NCBI GenBank assembly: GCA_023415055.1 | Contig: JAEZLZ010000026.1 | Location: forward strand, 1-45,005 | Source: Bacillota bacterium | GTDB taxonomy: Bacteria; Bacillota; Clostridia; Lachnospirales; Lachnospiraceae | Reading direction: 5' to 3' | Length of the DNA stretch: 45,005 nucleotides | Notes under the pieces: model-generated | Databases searched by the model: none | Told to the model about the DNA's origin: nothing | Seen by the model: the letters and a program-made list of their open reading frames with translations, nothing else | Part shown: one piece after another, positions 17,782-25,290 of the stretch | Layout: each line of letters starts with the position of its first letter | How positions within the stretch are numbered: position 1 is the stretch's first letter | Program-made: the position numbers and the translations under genes

Positions 17782-17879
17782 AAAACACCTCTGTTATATT
17801 TGGATCCATTATCCTGTGGCAGCTTAGGTAGCGCTGTTGCTGCAAGGTAATCATAAGATCCTCCAATCGAGGTGTTTTT
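17782..17879. terminator. Elaborate bidirectional terminator
   Basis: Outer arms AAAACACCTC (17782-17791) and GAGGTGTTTT (17869-17878) with T-rich flanks on both strands. The roughly 75-nt interior is itself partly self-complementary (TTGGATC near 17800 against GATCCTCCAA near 17857; GGCAGC against GCTGC). It can serve both the rightward deaminase and the leftward amidase. Confidence 0.75.
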
Positions 17880-17895
17880 GATTCTAATGAATAAT

Positions 17896-18651
17896 TTAGC
17901 TGCTTTTCTCTAAGGTCTTAATGCGGTCCATCTCATCAAGGACATCTACACGAAACCGGAACCATTCGTCTTCATGCTCAACATAATACTTCGGGCAAAG
18001 CTTTCCGGTTATGTCATAGTGTCTGATAATATCTTCTTCCCCCAGATGAAATTCTATACATAAGGCTGCTGTAAGAGAAACCAGGGTGGAATACGTAGCC
18101 TCATTAAAGCTACCGGTTTCATCTTCGATACAGCACTCAATTGCAACCGTATCCTTGTTGCGGTCATTAGAGGCATAGGAGATTTCATTCAGTGGTATGC
18201 ATTGAAGCACTTCCCCTTTAAGACCAATGATATAATGGCTGCTGGCATAGGTCGTATGTTTCTCTGCCAAACCTTCAAAATAACTGCGATTATTTTCTGC
18301 AGAAGTACCCGGATTGGCAGTATAGTGTACTACAATTGCATTGATATCCTTCAAAGGCGTCTGCGGCCTGGAATACTCATTCGGAGTCAGATATTCACTT
18401 TGGATTACCACCGAATTCGACAAGGTCTCTTCGATTGCTGCGATACCATCCCTGTTATTGCCTAACAGGTTATCCTTAATATCACTGATTATCCCCTGAT
18501 CTGAGTTTTTATTATGATTGATTGCTGTATAAGCAATCAGTATTGTTAGAATCAGAATCGTAAGTGACAGCAAAATTACAACAAGAACTGCAATCATTCT
18601 GTTTCTCTGCCGTCTCCTTCTCCATTCCTCTCTGGTTAATATTCTTCTCAT
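17896..18651 (-). CDS. Membrane-anchored N-acetylmuramoyl-L-alanine amidase (amidase_2 fold)
   Basis: Peptidoglycan amidase cutting the bond between muramic acid and the stem peptide. 251 residues. An Arg-rich cytoplasmic N-terminus (MRRILTREEWRRRRQRNR) precedes one membrane helix (about 19-42), so the catalytic domain faces outside. The zinc ligands of the T7-lysozyme/PGRP fold are visible: H109 in VVHYTANPG, H211 in IIRHYDITG and C219 in GKLCP. The catalytic domain covers about 100-225. It lies 26 nt after the kinase-like gene upstream, probably one operon, and ends at the bidirectional terminator. It may act in sporulation or wall turnover; the sequence does not say which. Confidence 0.88.
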   Translation of the reverse strand: MRRILTREEWRRRRQRNRMIAVLVVILLSLTILILTILIAYTAINHNKNSDQGIISDIKDNLLGNNRDGIAAIEETLSNSVVIQSEYLTPNEYSRPQTPLKDINAIVVHYTANPGTSAENNRSYFEGLAEKHTTYASSHYIIGLKGEVLQCIPLNEISYASNDRNKDTVAIECCIEDETGSFNEATYSTLVSLTAALCIEFHLGEEDIIRHYDITGKLCPKYYVEHEDEWFRFRVDVLDEMDRIKTLEKSS

Positions 18652-18677
18652 ATCTCACCTGTTATTCTGTCCGGTTT

Positions 18678-19472
18678 CTATAGTGTCTTGTTAATTTCTT
18701 TTATCAAAGCAGTTCGTTCTGACTCCGGTACCCATTCCATAAGGCGTGCCGCTATGATTGGAAGTCTCCAGCTGTCTATCTCCTCCTGACTCACACCGGA
18801 TAGTTTTTTATAACCCTTTAGGTAAGTCGAAGCCATGATTCTTCTTGTAAATCCCATGATCAAGCGGGCAACTGCCGGTATATTGCCCGGTAAGCCGGCA
18901 TCCCTTAATAAAAGCACCGTTCGAGCTACATCCATACTAGGATTGCCACTGGCTGCTGTCATCCAATCTAAGATCACATATTCCTGTGTAGTCTTAATTA
19001 CATTTCCCGGATGGAAATCTCCGTGACAGAGCGAGTCACCCTCCGGTAAGTTGGCAAGCTTCTCCAAAATAGACTGTTTAATTTGATCCGATAATGAATT
19101 ATTATGGTTTATATTCCATTCCAAAGCTTCCTTATAGCTGGTTAAATTTTCTGCCTTACACTGATGCATCTCGTATTGCAGCTCAACCAATCTCTTGATA
19201 TACTTCTTTGATTTCCAGGGTTTTGTTGTGATTAGATTAAGTACGGATTCACCGGTTACCCTATCATATATGATACCGGTTCTGCCGTTATAGTCTATCA
19301 TTCCTTCTGCCTTCGGTATCGGAAGACCAAGTTTCTCGACCTCTTTATTGACTCTGTACTCCTTTTCAATACCGCCAAGTGGAAATTCCTTTCGGAATAG
19401 CTTTAGTATCTGTCCTTCCTTCCAGGTATATACCTCTGCCGTATTGCCCTCACCGATTAACTCTAGTTCCAT
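18678..19472 (-). CDS. APH-fold kinase (aminoglycoside/choline-kinase-like)
   Basis: 264 residues of the APH phosphotransferase fold. The catalytic loop is LCHGDFHPGNV (His 150, Asp 152, Asn 157) and the metal-binding ILDW has Asp 169. The N-terminal lobe opens IGEGNTAEVYTW as a glycine-rich loop with the lysine in ILKLF. Proteins of this type in gut clostridia often have no known substrate; there is no specific sign of antibiotic resistance. It precedes the amidase by 26 nt in the same direction and follows guaB by 352 nt with a terminator between. Confidence 0.85.
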   Translation of the reverse strand: MELELIGEGNTAEVYTWKEGQILKLFRKEFPLGGIEKEYRVNKEVEKLGLPIPKAEGMIDYNGRTGIIYDRVTGESVLNLITTKPWKSKKYIKRLVELQYEMHQCKAENLTSYKEALEWNINHNNSLSDQIKQSILEKLANLPEGDSLCHGDFHPGNVIKTTQEYVILDWMTAASGNPSMDVARTVLLLRDAGLPGNIPAVARLIMGFTRRIMASTYLKGYKKLSGVSQEEIDSWRLPIIAARLMEWVPESERTALIKEINKTL

Positions 19473-19824
19473 ACAATCTATCCTTACCCTTCCCTATGAC
19501 TAACTGTACCAAGCTATGTCTATTCCACTTGCACAACAGTTCTTTGTAATTTATGCTGTCCCATACAGCTTTCTATAGATATATAACGAGTCATAATGAT
19601 GAATATCTTCAATCTTACCATAGGAATGAATACTTTCGCTATCATCTTATTCATCCATATTATAATCGACGGATTGCATTTTGTAAAATCATTCCGTAAA
19701 AATGTATCATATAAGCAAAAAATGCCCCTTCCAGAAGAGATTGCAATTTTTCATACCTTCTCTCCTGACAGGAGCACATATCTTTTTCATAGAGCTAATT
19801 ATTTTGTTGCCCTATCCTCATTTC
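19473..19824. other. Intergenic region between guaB and the APH-fold kinase
   Basis: Contains the guaB terminator (19717-19776). Plus-strand open frames here overlap the guaB tail and show no ribosome binding site. No gene recognised. Confidence 0.5.
19717..19776 (-). terminator. Probable rho-independent terminator of guaB
   Basis: On the minus strand TGCTCC (19771-19776) pairs with GGGGCA (19723-19728, one G-U), followed by TTTTTTG. The interior has further purine-rich/pyrimidine-rich complementarity. Confidence 0.6.
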
Positions 19825-21282
19825 TTACTCTTCCACACTATAATTTGGTGCTTCCTTCGTGATATGAATATCATGAGGATGGCTTTCCTTTAGAGATGCA
19901 GCAGAGATCTTAACAAATTTACTACTAATCTGGAGAGCTGTAATGTCATTTGCTCCACAGTAGCCCATACCGGATCTTAATCCGCCGATCAACTGGAATA
20001 CAGTATCCTCTACTGTACCTTTATAAGCGACACGACCTTCCACGCCCTCCGGAACCAGCTTCTTCGCATCCGTCTGGAAATAACGATCCTTACTTCCCTT
20101 TTCCATAGCAGCGATGGAACCCATTCCACGATACACCTTATATTTTCTGCCCTGATATAACTCGAAGGTTCCGGGACTCTCATCACACCCTGCAAAGATA
20201 CTACCCATCATACATACATTTGCACCAGCCGCTAATGCCTTGGTGATGTCGCCGGAGTACTTAATGCCGCCATCTGCGATGATCGGAATATTATAAGCCT
20301 TTGCTGCTTCATAGCAATCCATAATTGCGGTAATCTGAGGAACACCGATACCGGCAACCACTCTTGTGGTACAGATGGAACCGGGACCGATACCAACCTT
20401 TACTGCATTAACACCAGCTTTGATAAGGTCTGTGGTAGCTTCTGCGGTTGCTACATTGCCGGCAATGATCTGAACCTCAGGATAAGCATCACGCACCATC
20501 TTGACTACCTTAAGGACGTTCGCAGAGTGCCCGTGTGCGGTATCAATCACAATCGCATCCACCTTTGCCTTTACCAGCGCATCCACACGTTCCAGAATAT
20601 TATTGGTGATACCGACTGCTGCAGCACATAATAAGCGTCCCTGTGCATCCTTCGCTGATAAAGGATATTTTATTTGCTTTTCAATATCTTTGATTGTAAT
20701 AAGACCCTTCAGGTTGCCCTCTTCGTCTACGATCGGAAGCTTTTCTTTTCTAGCCTTAGCTAAAATCTTCTTTGCTTCCTCCAAGGTAATGCCTTCCTTT
20801 GCGGTAACTAAGCCTTCTGAAGTCATAGATTCTTTGATTTTCTTTGAGAAATCCGTCTCGAATTTAAGATCACGGTTTGTAATGATACCCACCAGTTTTT
20901 TGCCGTTTATAGTAATCGGAACACCACTAATTCGGTACTTTGCCATCAGGTCATTTGCATCCTGTAAGGTATGCTCCGGAGATAAATAAAATGGATCGGT
21001 GATTACACCATTCTCTGAACGTTTTACTTTGTCTACCTCTTCCGCCTGTTCTTCAATCGACATATTCTTATGGATTACACCTATGCCTCCCTGCCTAGCC
21101 ATTGCAATTGCCATACGATTCTCTGTGACAGTATCCATGCCGGCACTCATTAACGGGATATTCAGTTTAATCGTTTTTGTCAGGTAAGTTGACAAGTCAA
21201 CTTGATTTGGTAACACCTCGGAATATGCAGGCACTAACAGTACATCATCAAAGGTAATTCCTTCACCGATAATATGACCCAT
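19825..21282 (-). CDS. guaB: IMP dehydrogenase
   Basis: Oxidises IMP to XMP with NAD, the committed step to GMP. 485 residues. The barrel is interrupted by a CBS-domain pair (about 93-205). The catalytic Cys 304 lies in GPGSICTTR. GMGSIAAMEKGSKDRYF is the mobile-flap region. GAGGAG lies 8 bases before the ATG. Its best promoter is nearly 290 nt upstream (21571-21599), giving a long leader that holds a pseudoknot-capable hairpin and a 100-nt inverted repeat. This suggests transcriptional or translational control beyond the promoter. The gene stands alone, without guaA. Confidence 0.98.
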   Translation of the reverse strand: MGHIIGEGITFDDVLLVPAYSEVLPNQVDLSTYLTKTIKLNIPLMSAGMDTVTENRMAIAMARQGGIGVIHKNMSIEEQAEEVDKVKRSENGVITDPFYLSPEHTLQDANDLMAKYRISGVPITINGKKLVGIITNRDLKFETDFSKKIKESMTSEGLVTAKEGITLEEAKKILAKARKEKLPIVDEEGNLKGLITIKDIEKQIKYPLSAKDAQGRLLCAAAVGITNNILERVDALVKAKVDAIVIDTAHGHSANVLKVVKMVRDAYPEVQIIAGNVATAEATTDLIKAGVNAVKVGIGPGSICTTRVVAGIGVPQITAIMDCYEAAKAYNIPIIADGGIKYSGDITKALAAGANVCMMGSIFAGCDESPGTFELYQGRKYKVYRGMGSIAAMEKGSKDRYFQTDAKKLVPEGVEGRVAYKGTVEDTVFQLIGGLRSGMGYCGANDITALQISSKFVKISAASLKESHPHDIHITKEAPNYSVEE

Positions 21283-21319
21283 TTTGTTAATCTCCTCACT
21301 TTCTAATTATGATTAATGT

Positions 21320-21421
21320 GTTAAAAGCACCTTTCGTGCTTTCCTTATAAAATAAATTAATATGTAAGATAGCTTGCATATTAATTTATTTTATAAGGAA
21401 GAGTGCGTAGCACCTTTTAAC
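21320..21421. repeat. Long inverted repeat in the guaB leader
   Basis: Two 49-nt arms (21320-21368 and 21373-21421) around a 4-nt loop. The outer 8 bases (GTTAAAAG) and an inner 23 bases (ending AATTAATATG) pair perfectly. Between them each arm carries its own small hairpin instead: GCAC-CTTTC-GTGC on one side and GTGC-GTA-GCAC on the other. The result is a cruciform-like four-arm fold. A decayed relative lies upstream of purH (14641-14729). Confidence 0.8.
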
Positions 21422-21449
21422 ATCGTAATCTTATTATAGTATCAATTTC

Positions 21450-21547
21450 GGCAGTCGTATCTGATATAAAGCAGAGAAAGGATATATATTCCAGTATTAT
21501 ATCATAAATTATAGTTTAAGGAGTAAAAGACTGCCTGCTTTTACTCC
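21450..21547 (-). promoter_or_regulatory. Candidate pseudoknotted leader RNA of guaB
   Basis: Reading the minus strand from the promoter, a perfect 10-bp hairpin GGAGTAAAAG / CTTTTACTCC (21520-21547) has the 8-nt loop CAGGCAGT. About 65 nt further on, ACTGCC (within 21450-21456) is complementary to GGCAGT in that loop. A loop-to-downstream helix would make a pseudoknot, a common feature of riboswitches and frame-independent attenuators. No known riboswitch consensus was recognised. The hairpin alone could act as a weak terminator. Confidence 0.45.
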
Positions 21548-21570
21548 CCGAAGTTTTTAAGATTTTTAAA

Positions 21571-21599
21571 AGTATAACGAATAATTCACCTAATGTCAA
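21571..21599 (-). promoter_or_regulatory. Strong sigma-A-type promoter of guaB
   Basis: Minus strand TTGACA (21594-21599), 17-bp spacer, TATACT (21571-21576). A near-consensus promoter; transcription would start near 21564, giving a leader of about 280 nt. Confidence 0.8.
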
Positions 21600-21630
21600 C
21601 AACGAAATATAATTTTAAGTACAAGACAGA

Positions 21631-21682
21631 ACAGAGGAAGTCATCCTCCGCACTTCATATGCCGGAGAACAACATCCTCTGT
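21631..21682 (-). terminator. Terminator-like hairpin after the DUF6106-like gene
   Basis: ACAGAGGA (21631-21638) pairs with TCCTCTGT (21675-21682), with an inner CTCCG/CGGAG helix. The following minus-strand bases are T-rich only in part, so efficiency is uncertain. Confidence 0.5.
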
Positions 21683-21689
21683 AATATTA

Positions 21690-22187
21690 TTAATATTGAG
21701 CTATTTTTCTGGGACTCTTCTGTTTCATCATGGCAAGCATCTTTTCACTTGGTTCAAAAGTAATCCGATATTTCTTATCTTCCACACTGCCAATAATAAT
21801 ATATGGCTTTACATTCTTATCACCGGAAGAAAAATCCTTATTTAACAGCTGAGTATAAGTAAAACTGTCTAATGCATGAGATCCCTTAGGTGCTACAATC
21901 TCTACCTGCTCTAAGTCAATGCGAAGTACGGTCTTACGTTTCGCCTTCCCTATGATACGATCGAAATCGATCTGTCCATCGACAAAAACATACTCATACT
22001 CTACATTCAGCTTCGGGAAAAGATATATCATCGCAACCACCAATACAATACCGATAATTCCGAACAAACCTCCGAATAGCATCAGTATAACCCCTATTGC
22101 TACTCCTAAAACAAGAAGTGCGCGAAGACCCATGATCTTACTATCGTCCTTTCTCTTCACTCCTGCTTCTGCATATAACTGATTCAT
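21690..22187 (-). CDS. DUF6106-like small membrane protein
   Basis: 165 residues: a short N-terminal segment with VKRKDDSKIM, two closely spaced membrane helices (about 22-58), then a soluble domain. The soluble part contains YEYVFVDGQIDFDRIIGKAK, RKTVLRIDLEQVEIVAPKGS and FEPSEKMLAMMKQKSPRKIA. This is the conserved layout of a Lachnospiraceae family I recall as DUF6106, with no known function. It starts 11 nt after ilvE, so the two are almost certainly co-transcribed. Assignment is from memory of the motifs. Confidence 0.65.
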   Translation of the reverse strand: MNQLYAEAGVKRKDDSKIMGLRALLVLGVAIGVILMLFGGLFGIIGIVLVVAMIYLFPKLNVEYEYVFVDGQIDFDRIIGKAKRKTVLRIDLEQVEIVAPKGSHALDSFTYTQLLNKDFSSGDKNVKPYIIIGSVEDKKYRITFEPSEKMLAMMKQKSPRKIAQY

Positions 22188-22198
22188 TCCATACCTCC

Positions 22199-23266
22199 TT
22201 AGATTTCAATCGTCCAATTATGTTCATCTTTCATTCTTCCTAATTGAATACCAGTGATGGTATCATAAAGCTTCTGGCTGACCGGTCCGATCCCGCCGTC
22301 CTGTACCTGCATAATATTCTGCTCCCAGCGAAGCTGACCTACCGGGGAGATTACTGCAGCTGTACCAGTTCCCCATACCTCCTCAAGTGTACCTTTTTGA
22401 TAAGCATCATAAATCTCATCGATTGATATTTTACGCTCTTCGGTAGGCAGACCCCACTCCCTGCATAAACAAAGTACTGAATCTCTTGTTACACCTGGTA
22501 ATATGCTTCCGTTTAGCTCCGGAGTCACTACTTTACCGTTAATTTTGAAGAAGATGTTCATTGCTCCAACCTCTTCAATATATTTTCTATGAACACCATC
22601 TAACCAAAGTACCTGGGAATATCCTTCCTCATGGGCTTTTACCTGTGATCTCATGGAAGCTACATAATTAGCACCGGTCTTCGCCTCACCGATACCACCT
22701 TTTACCGCTCTAACATATTCATCCTCAATCCAGATCTTTACCGGATTCAACCCCTCCGGATAATAAGCACCTACCGGTGATAGAATGATGATGAACAGGT
22801 AACGATCCGAAGGTCTTACTCCAAGGTAGGGATCCGTTGCGATGATAAACGGTCTGATGTAAAGGGAGGTTCCCTCTTTCGTTGGTATCCAAGCTTCATC
22901 AACCTTTACGATCGACTTAATAGCCTGCAGGAAGTCCTCTTCCGGAATCTCCGGGATACATATTCTGCGGTTTGTCTTATTTGCTCTTTCGATATTTTTA
23001 CCGGGACGGAACAGTAAGGTTCTGCCATCATTGGTTTTATATGCCTTCAGTCCCTCGAACATCTCCTGTCCATAGTGGAACACCATAGCGGAAGGATCAA
23101 GATTGAGTGGTTGATAGGGTATCACACGTGGATCATACCATCCTTTTCCTGTCTCGTAGTTCATAATAAACATATGATCCGTAAAAATGGTACCAAACTT
23201 CAAAGGGTTATCTGCCCCCGGCAATACCTTCGGGTTTTTCGTCATCTCAATTTTAATATTAAGCAT
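22199..23266 (-). CDS. ilvE: Branched-chain amino acid aminotransferase
   Basis: PLP enzyme for the last step of leucine, isoleucine and valine synthesis, and the first of their breakdown. 355 residues, the longer eukaryote-like type of fold IV. The Schiff-base Lys is K197 in GEAKTGANYVASMRSQ, preceded by the expected GG and followed by VLWLDG. FHYGQEMFEGLKAY and LFRPGKNIERAN are family segments. A promoter is visible at 23400-23428, and no T-box signature is present in the 276-nt gap upstream. The DUF6106-like gene follows directly. Confidence 0.95.
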   Translation of the reverse strand: MLNIKIEMTKNPKVLPGADNPLKFGTIFTDHMFIMNYETGKGWYDPRVIPYQPLNLDPSAMVFHYGQEMFEGLKAYKTNDGRTLLFRPGKNIERANKTNRRICIPEIPEEDFLQAIKSIVKVDEAWIPTKEGTSLYIRPFIIATDPYLGVRPSDRYLFIIILSPVGAYYPEGLNPVKIWIEDEYVRAVKGGIGEAKTGANYVASMRSQVKAHEEGYSQVLWLDGVHRKYIEEVGAMNIFFKINGKVVTPELNGSILPGVTRDSVLCLCREWGLPTEERKISIDEIYDAYQKGTLEEVWGTGTAAVISPVGQLRWEQNIMQVQDGGIGPVSQKLYDTITGIQLGRMKDEHNWTIEI

Positions 23267-23399
23267 TCTTCTTCATCCTTCCATATCCTTATTTGTGCCC
23301 AACCCAACACAGGATTTCATCTTTACAATGCTGATCCGGTGATTAAATCTATTCCACCATCTACCAACTATCTAATCAGGTTAAAATTTTATATCCTTT

Positions 23400-23428
23400 A
23401 TAGTAGTCTTACTTTTTAGATTTTTCAA
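23400..23428 (-). promoter_or_regulatory. Promoter of ilvE
   Basis: Minus strand TTGAAA (23423-23428), 17-bp spacer, TACTAT (23400-23405). The nrdD promoter shares the TACTATAAAGG end. Confidence 0.65.
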
Positions 23429-23542
23429 GTATTATTTTACGTAAATCTCCCATTTTATAAGGTTTTCATTATTTTCAGAATTAATTTATCTCATAGAGGA
23501 AGCTCCACGCAAACTAGTTTCCATTAAGATGGTTCACAAAAA

Positions 23543-24034
23543 TCACTTCTTACGTTCATAACGACAGAAGGTATAAGCCAGGTCATAATAGGTCTGTTCC
23601 TCCGATTCCTCTGCAAGTACCCAATCCTCCATCTCATCCAGATTTGGAAAATAGGTATCTGCCTGATAAGCAAAATCGATTTTGGTAATATGAGCCACAT
23701 CACAGTAGGGTAACATCTGACGATAGATGCTGGCTCCGCCAATGATGAATACATCTTCAGTTTTATAGCTTTTTGTAATTATCAGTGCATCTTCAATGCT
23801 ATTAACCACAATGGCATCCTTTACGTTATAATCCTTTTCGAGAGCGATTACAATATTGGTTCTATTCTTTAAGGGTTGTCCACCTGGAAAGCTCTCCAGT
23901 GTATTCTTACCCATGATTACTACCTTACCCATGGTCTCGTCACGGAAAAAGCGCATATCTGCAGGTATGCTGACCAGCAGTTTATTCTGATAACCGATCG
24001 CCCAGTTCTGATCAACGGCTACAATTACATTCAT
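23543..24034 (-). CDS. folA: Dihydrofolate reductase
   Basis: Reduces dihydrofolate with NADPH, regenerating the cofactor consumed by thymidylate synthase. From the ATG at 24032-24034 it is 163 residues, beginning MNVIVAVDQNWAIGYQNKLL as DHFRs do. A GTG four codons upstream (24044-24046) is in frame but lies too close to AAAGG. Motifs: IPADMRFF with the catalytic Asp, MGKNTLESFPGG and VFIIGGASIYRQML. It follows thyA in the same direction after 193 nt containing two hairpins. Confidence 0.96.
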   Translation of the reverse strand: MNVIVAVDQNWAIGYQNKLLVSIPADMRFFRDETMGKVVIMGKNTLESFPGGQPLKNRTNIVIALEKDYNVKDAIVVNSIEDALIITKSYKTEDVFIIGGASIYRQMLPYCDVAHITKIDFAYQADTYFPNLDEMEDWVLAEESEEQTYYDLAYTFCRYERKK

Positions 24035-24164
24035 TCGTATATCCACCTTTCATATTATCTAGTACAAATCAATTTTAAACATCCCGGATTGTGCCGAGGA
24101 ATACGCTGTCCATCTCACTACCCAAAGCACAAGGAGTACGCACCAATGTGCTGCGGTAGACTTT

Positions 24165-24229
24165 AGTTTGTGCCGAGGAAGACGCAGGCACAAACTTTAA
24201 ATGTGAGTTAATCCATTTTAATTCACATT
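24165..24229. repeat. Paired hairpins between thyA and folA
   Basis: Hairpin 1: AGTTTGTGCC (24165-24174) with GGCACAAACT (24187-24196). Hairpin 2: AATGTGAGTTAA (24200-24211) with TTAATTCACATT (24218-24229, one G-U), overlapping the thyA stop. The phrase GTGCCGAGGAAKACGC occurs at both 24091-24106 and 24170-24185. T-runs are weak, so these may be an attenuator or processing site rather than a full terminator. Confidence 0.55.
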
Positions 24230-25073
24230 ACACTGCGATAGGGATCTCCACCTTCGGTCCAAATTGATAGTCTCGGAGCTCAAAGTCTTCTACCTTGAAC
24301 TCATAGAAGTCCTTTATCTCGGGATTCATCCAGAACTTAGGTGCCGCATAAGTCGGTCGTTCAATCAGCTCACGGATAATCGGGATGTGACGGTCATAAA
24401 TATGGGCATCCGCGATTACATGCACCAATTCACCTACCTCAAAATCGCATACCTGTGCCAGCATATGTATCAATACTGCATATTGGCATACATTCCAATT
24501 ATTTGCTGCGAGGATATCATTGGAGCGTTGGTTCAGTATCCCGTTCAGTACGAGCCGATCGCTGTCCTTTTTCTTTGTCACATTGAAGGTCATACTGTAT
24601 GCACAGGGATATAGCTTCATCGCATGCAAATCCTCATGAACATAGATATTGGTCATAATCCTTCGACTGTAAGGATTATTCTTCAGGTCGTAGATGACAC
24701 GATCCACCTGATCCATTTCGCCTTCCTTATATTTATGTTTCACACCCAGCTGATAGCCATAGGATTTACCGATCGTTCCATCCTCATCTGCCCATGCATC
24801 CCAGATGTGACTGTTCAATTCATGAATGTTATTCGACTTTTTCTGCCAGATCCATAATATCTCATCAATACAGCTCTTAAAAGCTGTTTTACGTAACGTC
24901 ATAGCCGGAAACTCTTTTGACAAATCATATCGATTCACCACACCGAATTTTTTAATGGTATATGCATAAGAACCGTCTTCCCATTTCGGTCTTACCTTCT
25001 CTCCCTCGGTACTGACACCGTTATCCAGGATATCCTTACACATCTCAATAAAAACATTATCTGCTAAACTCAT
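24228..25073 (-). CDS. thyA: Thymidylate synthase
   Basis: Methylates dUMP to dTMP using methylene-THF, producing dihydrofolate for the neighbouring folA. 281 residues. Catalytic Cys 157 lies in LYPCAYSM, an unusual setting compared with PPCH in most ThyA proteins. SRRIM and NQRSNDILAANNWN give the dUMP phosphate and ring contacts, and DAHIYDRHI the conserved C-terminal motif. GGGAGG precedes the start. A promoter lies at 25165-25193, separate from nrdD, which ends in its own terminator. Identity is clear; the sequence around the Cys suggests the clostridial subgroup. Confidence 0.95.
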   Translation of the reverse strand: MSLADNVFIEMCKDILDNGVSTEGEKVRPKWEDGSYAYTIKKFGVVNRYDLSKEFPAMTLRKTAFKSCIDEILWIWQKKSNNIHELNSHIWDAWADEDGTIGKSYGYQLGVKHKYKEGEMDQVDRVIYDLKNNPYSRRIMTNIYVHEDLHAMKLYPCAYSMTFNVTKKKDSDRLVLNGILNQRSNDILAANNWNVCQYAVLIHMLAQVCDFEVGELVHVIADAHIYDRHIPIIRELIERPTYAAPKFWMNPEIKDFYEFKVEDFELRDYQFGPKVEIPIAV

Positions 25074-25164
25074 TCTTGTTTCCTCCCGGCTTTCTCCTAT
25101 CTTAATTCGATTATCTCTTATATGATTGTTGAAACGAAAAGCATATTGAGCTTCTCAAGAACTA

Positions 25165-25193
25165 ATTGTAACCCATATCCCATACCAAGGCAA
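25165..25193 (-). promoter_or_regulatory. Promoter of thyA-folA
   Basis: Minus strand TTGCCT (25188-25193), 17-bp spacer, TACAAT (25165-25170), directly after the nrdD terminator. Confidence 0.6.
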
Positions 25194-25203
25194 TAAATAC
25201 TTT

Positions 25204-25248
25204 CGCAAAAAATGCCCGAATCTGCAATGAAAACGGGCACTTTTTGCG
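25204..25248 (-). terminator. Rho-independent terminator of nrdD
   Basis: GTGCCCG and CGGGCAT arms, with A-rich and T-rich flanks extending the stem and a six-T run on the minus strand. Confidence 0.9.
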
Positions 25249-25290
25249 ATGTTATTATATGTTTTGTAAGTAATAAAGCTCTTTTGCTAC

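Noticed and set aside
18678..19472. Aminoglycoside resistance gene
   Set aside because: Only the general APH fold is supported; nothing points to antibiotic substrates or to a mobile context.
19596..19862. 88-codon plus-strand frame after the APH-fold kinase
   Set aside because: Runs into the end of guaB on the other strand, has no ribosome binding site, and covers the guaB terminator.
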